Shown here one piece after another: positions 60,378 to 64,000 of a DNA stretch of 64,000 nt. The position numbers and the translations under genes were made by a program. The first letter of the stretch is position 1, and each line of letters starts with the position of its first letter. Under the pieces are notes generated by a model. That model did not search any database, was not told the DNA's origin, and saw only the letters and a program-made list of their open reading frames with translations. Source of the DNA: Raphanus sativus (Eukaryota; Streptophyta; Magnoliopsida; Brassicales; Brassicaceae); the NCBI RefSeq assembly GCF_000801105.2, contig NC_079515.1:24451407-24515406 (forward strand), written 5' to 3'.

Positions 60378-61765
60378 CTAGTCGCTAGATGATCTTCTTT
60401 GAGTCACTTCACGAGCCAAACAAGGTTCATGCGGTAACTTGCATGCATTGCATTGCATAACCACTGAAATCAGGAAAAAGAAAAAGAAACGGATGAGGTA
60501 AAGAAGTTATGGACATTGTATATTATGTGAGAGACTGACATAAAACACTAATTGGAAGAACAAAAGAGAAATAACATGGACTTGCGTTTTAGGTTTTAAG
60601 TTGACAAAAGAGGCTCAGTCACAGTTTAAGTTTTTTTTTTTAATGATTGAGATAAAATGGTGAATAAACCATCGGATTGCGTTTTATTCCTAGTAGTGGA
60701 GATTAGAAGACAATGGAACCAGATAAAAGGAGCAGAAGTAATAAAGGGAAGCATGTACCTACAAGGTCACCAGTCCAAATTACAGCTTCTTCTCCACGAG
60801 TTACCTTAAAGCAATATGTTTCTGGCGTCAAGAGGATGGTGGGAAAAAGTAAACATCAGCTGACACAAGTAAACACAAAGTTACAAAACTATGAACCAAG
60901 TCCAAGAGCGTTACGTAGTTACATGATGGAGAAATAAAGAGGGTAAACCTTAAGTTGTTTTCGAAGCTCCCCAGCCATATCTTCATCAATGCCAGCCTCT
61001 TTCGCCAAAACTGAATCAACAAAAGTACAAAACCAATCAAAACAAAACCCAAGGAACAAAAATGATGCAAAAGTAAAGAAAAAAAGGAGGAACCTTTGGA
61101 TTCTGGTAACTGCTTCTCATAGTCCTTGAACCTACGGATACAACCTAGGAATAATCCGAAATTGAAGTCAATATAAATAAACCCAAATAAAAAGTTTCAA
61201 ACTTTACAGCAAATAAATAATGACAATACATCGTCCAGCTCGGACATGGACTGTGTTAGTTTCTGGTAACTCCTTCTCCTTCATACCAAAAAGGAAAAGT
61301 CAGACCTTTAACCAGATCCTCGTTCCTCTTCCTCAAAATCGAGACTTCAACACAACTCTTTTCAGATCTGAAACAGTTCCAATAAAAAAGAAGAATCAGA
61401 AGTTGCTTCAAGAAGGATAGAAACATAAAAATAAAAGAGAAACAGGGGAGCAAGCTTGGACAAAGAGCGGCATATATCTGGAGACGTGAGACCATGCTCC
61501 TCCGTCAAACTTCTTCTCCATCTTCCTCCGCCTAGAACAAAAATAATACGAATCAAAACTCACACAAACACACAGAGACATAGAGAGACATATATATATA
61601 TATAGAAAGAGAGAGAGGGAGGTAACCGTGAGAGAGGTGGTCCGGCGTGAGAGATTTGAGTCGGATCTTGAGTTCATGAGAAGATGAGAAGAGGAGGAAG
61701 AGCGCCGTGAGAGAGAGAGAAAAAATTATGAGATTAGGGTTTTGCATTTTAATATAATAAAGCAA
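60378..61765 (-). pseudogene. Exon-like segments of an unidentified gene inside the MULE (captured cargo?)
   Basis: Minus-strand segments with good splice signals: 61144-61094 (GCIRRFKDYEKQLPESK) and 61010-60949 (LAKEAGIDEDMAGELRKQL) join in frame across an intron. A last exon, 60463-60378, reads QCNACKLPHEPCLAREVTQR and ends in a stop codon. Further candidates lie at about 61380-61315 (SCVEVSILRKRNEDLVK) and 61530-61440 (RRSLTEEHGLTSPDICRSLS), with a possible hydrophobic start at about 61747 (MQNPNLIIFSLSLT). I could not build one continuous ORF over the whole stretch, and I do not recognise the protein. It may be a host-gene fragment carried by the MULE (Pack-MULE) or an element-encoded gene. 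Confidence 0.35.
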
Positions 61766-62968
61766 AATATATTATTATGTAAAATTTCAAAAAAAAAAAT
61801 TCTGAAAAAAATAATATTCAAAGCGGGAAAATTTTAAGCGGGAAAATAAAACTTTCCCAAAAATAATTGTTTTTATACATTCATTTGAAAGTAGACTAAA
61901 TTTTAAGTCTACGAAACCCTAAACCACAAAACTCAAATCCTAAAATGCTAGCTTGATACGTCGACAGACACTAAACCGGAGAGATTTACTTACCGGAGAG
62001 AAGATTGAATTTGGTTAGAATTTACTTGGTTCACTCCGGTTAGGTTAAATTCGATGAGAGTTGACCTTTTATCAGTCTACAATATTTTAATTTCTATTTT
62101 ATATTGTTGTTTTAGTAAATTTATATATGAAATACTAAATTTCTTTTTTTATTTATTAATAGTTACAATGTGTGATTTCACTTTTTTTTATTCATAAACT
62201 CAATTTATAGAAGAAAAAATGACTTTTTGTACACTTATTAAAGTAGACTGAATTGTAAATCTATAAAACCCTAAACCACAAAACTCAAACCCTAAACCAC
62301 GAAACTCAAACCTATATGTTAGTTTGATAGGAAATTATTGTATCAAATATAAAATTTACAAAATATAAACTATTCAGTAATAATATGTTAATCTGAACAA
62401 AAAAAAAATCAATCTAAATCTAACCCTAAAGATAGATATAACATGTTATGTAACCTTTTGTTACTAAACCATGAACACACATGGTTACCAAATCAACATA
62501 TATTCTTTTTAGTTGTTCACTTATATACAAATTTAGTTTATAAACTTCATATTAACCTTTACATTGATGATTAATTAATAATTTCATAAAAAATAATTTT
62601 ATATATTTTTAAAAGTAATTAACTAGATTAAATTACAACGTAGACTACAAATTAAGTCGACAATGTAGACTGTGTATGATGTCTACGGATATGTAGACTA
62701 TGTTTGTTATGTGTAGACTTACGAAGGACAGAACAGTAAAATGACTTTATATTTTTTTGTTTAGTCGCAAGGACTAAATAGTAGTTTTAACACCCCTTTA
62801 GGTTGGGTTTGCAATTGATTGAATATGGGGTCTACTTTTAGGGTTGCAATCAACTTTTGGGTTGATTTTAGCAATTCTCCCAATTAAAAATGAGCCAAAA
62901 TGTGTCAAAGCAGCAAAGTTTGGAGTAGAGTGGCAAAAGCATGCAAACACACAAGAAAACAACAGTGA

Positions 62969-64000
62969 CTACACTTGTGTCTTCAAAAAGTAGTCCCACA
63001 CTGTTTCCAGACAATCTTTCAGCATGTCCGAAACACATTTCCTCTCCGCATCTTCCTCCTGATATTGGCAAAAAAAAAAAAAAAACTATTGTCACTTAAT
63101 TGACCATCACTATACAATTCAAGAAACATGAATATTTTACCTTTAGTAATTTGCTTAAGGCTTTTAGCTTGAGAAAAACTTCCCTCGAACTTCCTCCAAT
63201 TCCAGTTCTGAAATCATACCGATCAGCCTCTCGGACTTGAAGCCTCAAACTAGAGTTCCTGTATGCTGTTGTGACGGTATGCCACACACCGCAGACGCTA
63301 TAACGATCACCACATGATGATTTCCCAAGCGGCCATTTTAACCCACCTTTCACATTAGTATCTATCACTGCTGAATCTGTCAGTTCTTTAAGATTCTTGA
63401 TTTCATTCTCCTGGATACAATCCAAGACAATATTTCATATTTTAAGTATATACTTTATCTCATTTTCTTGGATACTACATATGAAATAGACCAAACTGGA
63501 CTCACTGATAGATTAGTTAGTGTCCTTTTTGAATCAACCGACAGTCTCATGTCAAGGTCTTGATCAAGGCATGATACATCGAGAGTTAAGTGCCTCAGAG
63601 CATTAAGCTCAGCCTGAAGAAGATACACGAGGCAGTTTCTATTGTCATGCTTAAAAATGTGGAAACCGGAAGAGGAAAGAAAAAAGAACTTGCCTTATAG
63701 AAATTGAGACGTTTATGTTGTTGGTCCACCATACATTTACAAGAGATGGTTATATCAGGACGAGTGTCGTCAAATACCTACAAAACCATAAAAACAAACC
63801 TCAAACTTTTCAAAATTAAACAGAAGAAAATGATTACTATAAAAAGGAAAAGAAGACACACCACACCTTCACATGATACAACTCCTTGGTCTCTTCAACA
63901 GAGAGTCCCATCTTAGGAACAACTCCATACGCAACGTTCTCGACATATGACTTCGGAACATTTGTATTAAATGATTTCTTGAGTTTTTCCAGTACCCTTT
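62969..64000 (-). CDS. Unrecognised gene, C-terminal exons (5' part beyond the window)
   Basis: Five exons seen (minus order): 64000-63867 (partial), 63777-63694, 63613-63506, 63410-63141, 63058-62969, stop at 62969; about 228 residues in frame. Segments include KMGLSVEETKELYHVK, VFDDTRPDITISCKCMVDQQ, LRHLTLDVSCLDQDLDMRLS, ENEIKNLKELTDSAVID, GVWHTVTTAYRNSSLRLQV and a final helical CVSDMLKDCLETVWDYFL. The mixed helix and short beta-strand pattern with a conserved-looking Trp/Tyr core suggests an interaction module at the C-terminus of a larger protein. I considered an RWD-type kinetochore or similar domain but cannot support it. The intron between 63694 and 63613 has a GC donor (AAG|GCAAGT). 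Identity unknown; all junctions keep frame, so it looks functional. Confidence 0.7.

Larger units (their letters stand above)
58023..62881. mobile_element. 4.9-kb Mutator-like element with hexamer arrays and captured exons
   Basis: Flanked by the perfect 9-bp repeat AATTAAAAA (58014-58022 and 62882-62890). Ends are short imperfect inverted repeats: GGGGTACTTGCAAAAACAAC on the left and GGGAGAATTGCTAAAATCAA on the minus strand of the right end, the latter typical of Arabidopsis/Brassica VANDAL-type MULEs. No transposase ORF is visible, so it is non-autonomous. Both flanks (58.5-60.0 and 61.9-62.85 kb) are dense in GTAGAC/GTCTAC hexamers; the core (60.37-61.77 kb) is free of them and holds minus-strand exon-like segments. 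The right boundary is 88 bp from the stop codon of the next gene, i.e. in its 3' UTR. Confidence 0.85.

Noticed and set aside
60713..60937. 74-codon plus-strand ORF (MEPDKRSRSNKG...) in the MULE core
   Set aside because: Lies opposite the minus-strand exon-like segments, has no splice or promoter context and no recognisable motif; may be chance.
1..64000. CRISPR array, operon or prokaryotic defence island
   Set aside because: Intron-rich plant nuclear DNA; the repeat arrays seen are transposon-internal motifs without spacer regularity.

Overview
This is a nuclear plant segment, almost certainly from Brassica or a close relative (Brassicaceae). The genes have many short GT-AG introns, the proteins closely resemble Arabidopsis thaliana proteins, and the gene order matches Arabidopsis chromosome 3 around At3g54200-At3g54300. 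AGI numbers are from memory and were not looked up. Exon models were built by eye from reading frame, splice signals and protein resemblance.

Genes, left to right: LEA_2/NDR1-like protein (2707-3402, +); plastid ribosomal protein bL17c (4528-5230, -); SCARECROW (8438-10564, +); the splicing factor SUA (12017-17822, +); mevalonate diphosphate decarboxylase (20307-22939, -); sucrose-6F-phosphate phosphohydrolase (23787-26612, -); BTAF1/Mot1-type Swi2/Snf2 ATPase RGD3 (38928-50559, +); hemerythrin-like HHE protein (51257-52523, -); VAMP727 (54155-55272, -); and the 3' end of an unrecognised gene running off the right edge (62969-64000, -). The plant genes are independent loci, not an operon. Two Arabidopsis neighbours (At3g54240, At3g54260) appear to be missing, as expected after Brassica genome triplication and gene loss. 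A broken signal-peptide exon at 18.27 kb may be a relic of one of them.

The rest is mostly transposon-derived. Between SPP and RGD3 (26.6-38.9 kb) lie a small MULE with 9-bp target-site duplications (TSDs), a nest of Helitrons containing an almost perfect 373-bp inverted repeat, a tRNA-like SINE relic, and a complete non-autonomous LTR retrotransposon (34845-38034, TSD TACAT). That retrotransposon has an initiator-tRNA-Met primer-binding site and one intact 816-codon ORF, which carries a zinc-knuckle-like motif and four VWEPGG motifs but no recognisable pol. Right of VAMP727 is a 4.9-kb MULE (58023-62881, TSD AATTAAAAA). Its two flanks are packed with GTAGAC/GTCTAC hexamers and its core holds exon-like segments of an unidentified gene. 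Smaller hAT-, Stowaway- and Harbinger-like MITEs sit upstream of the LEA gene, upstream of SCR, and in introns of SCR, SPP and RGD3.

The most novel items are the retrotransposon ORF, the hexamer-armed MULE with its cargo, and the giant inverted repeat with paired Helitron 5' ends.
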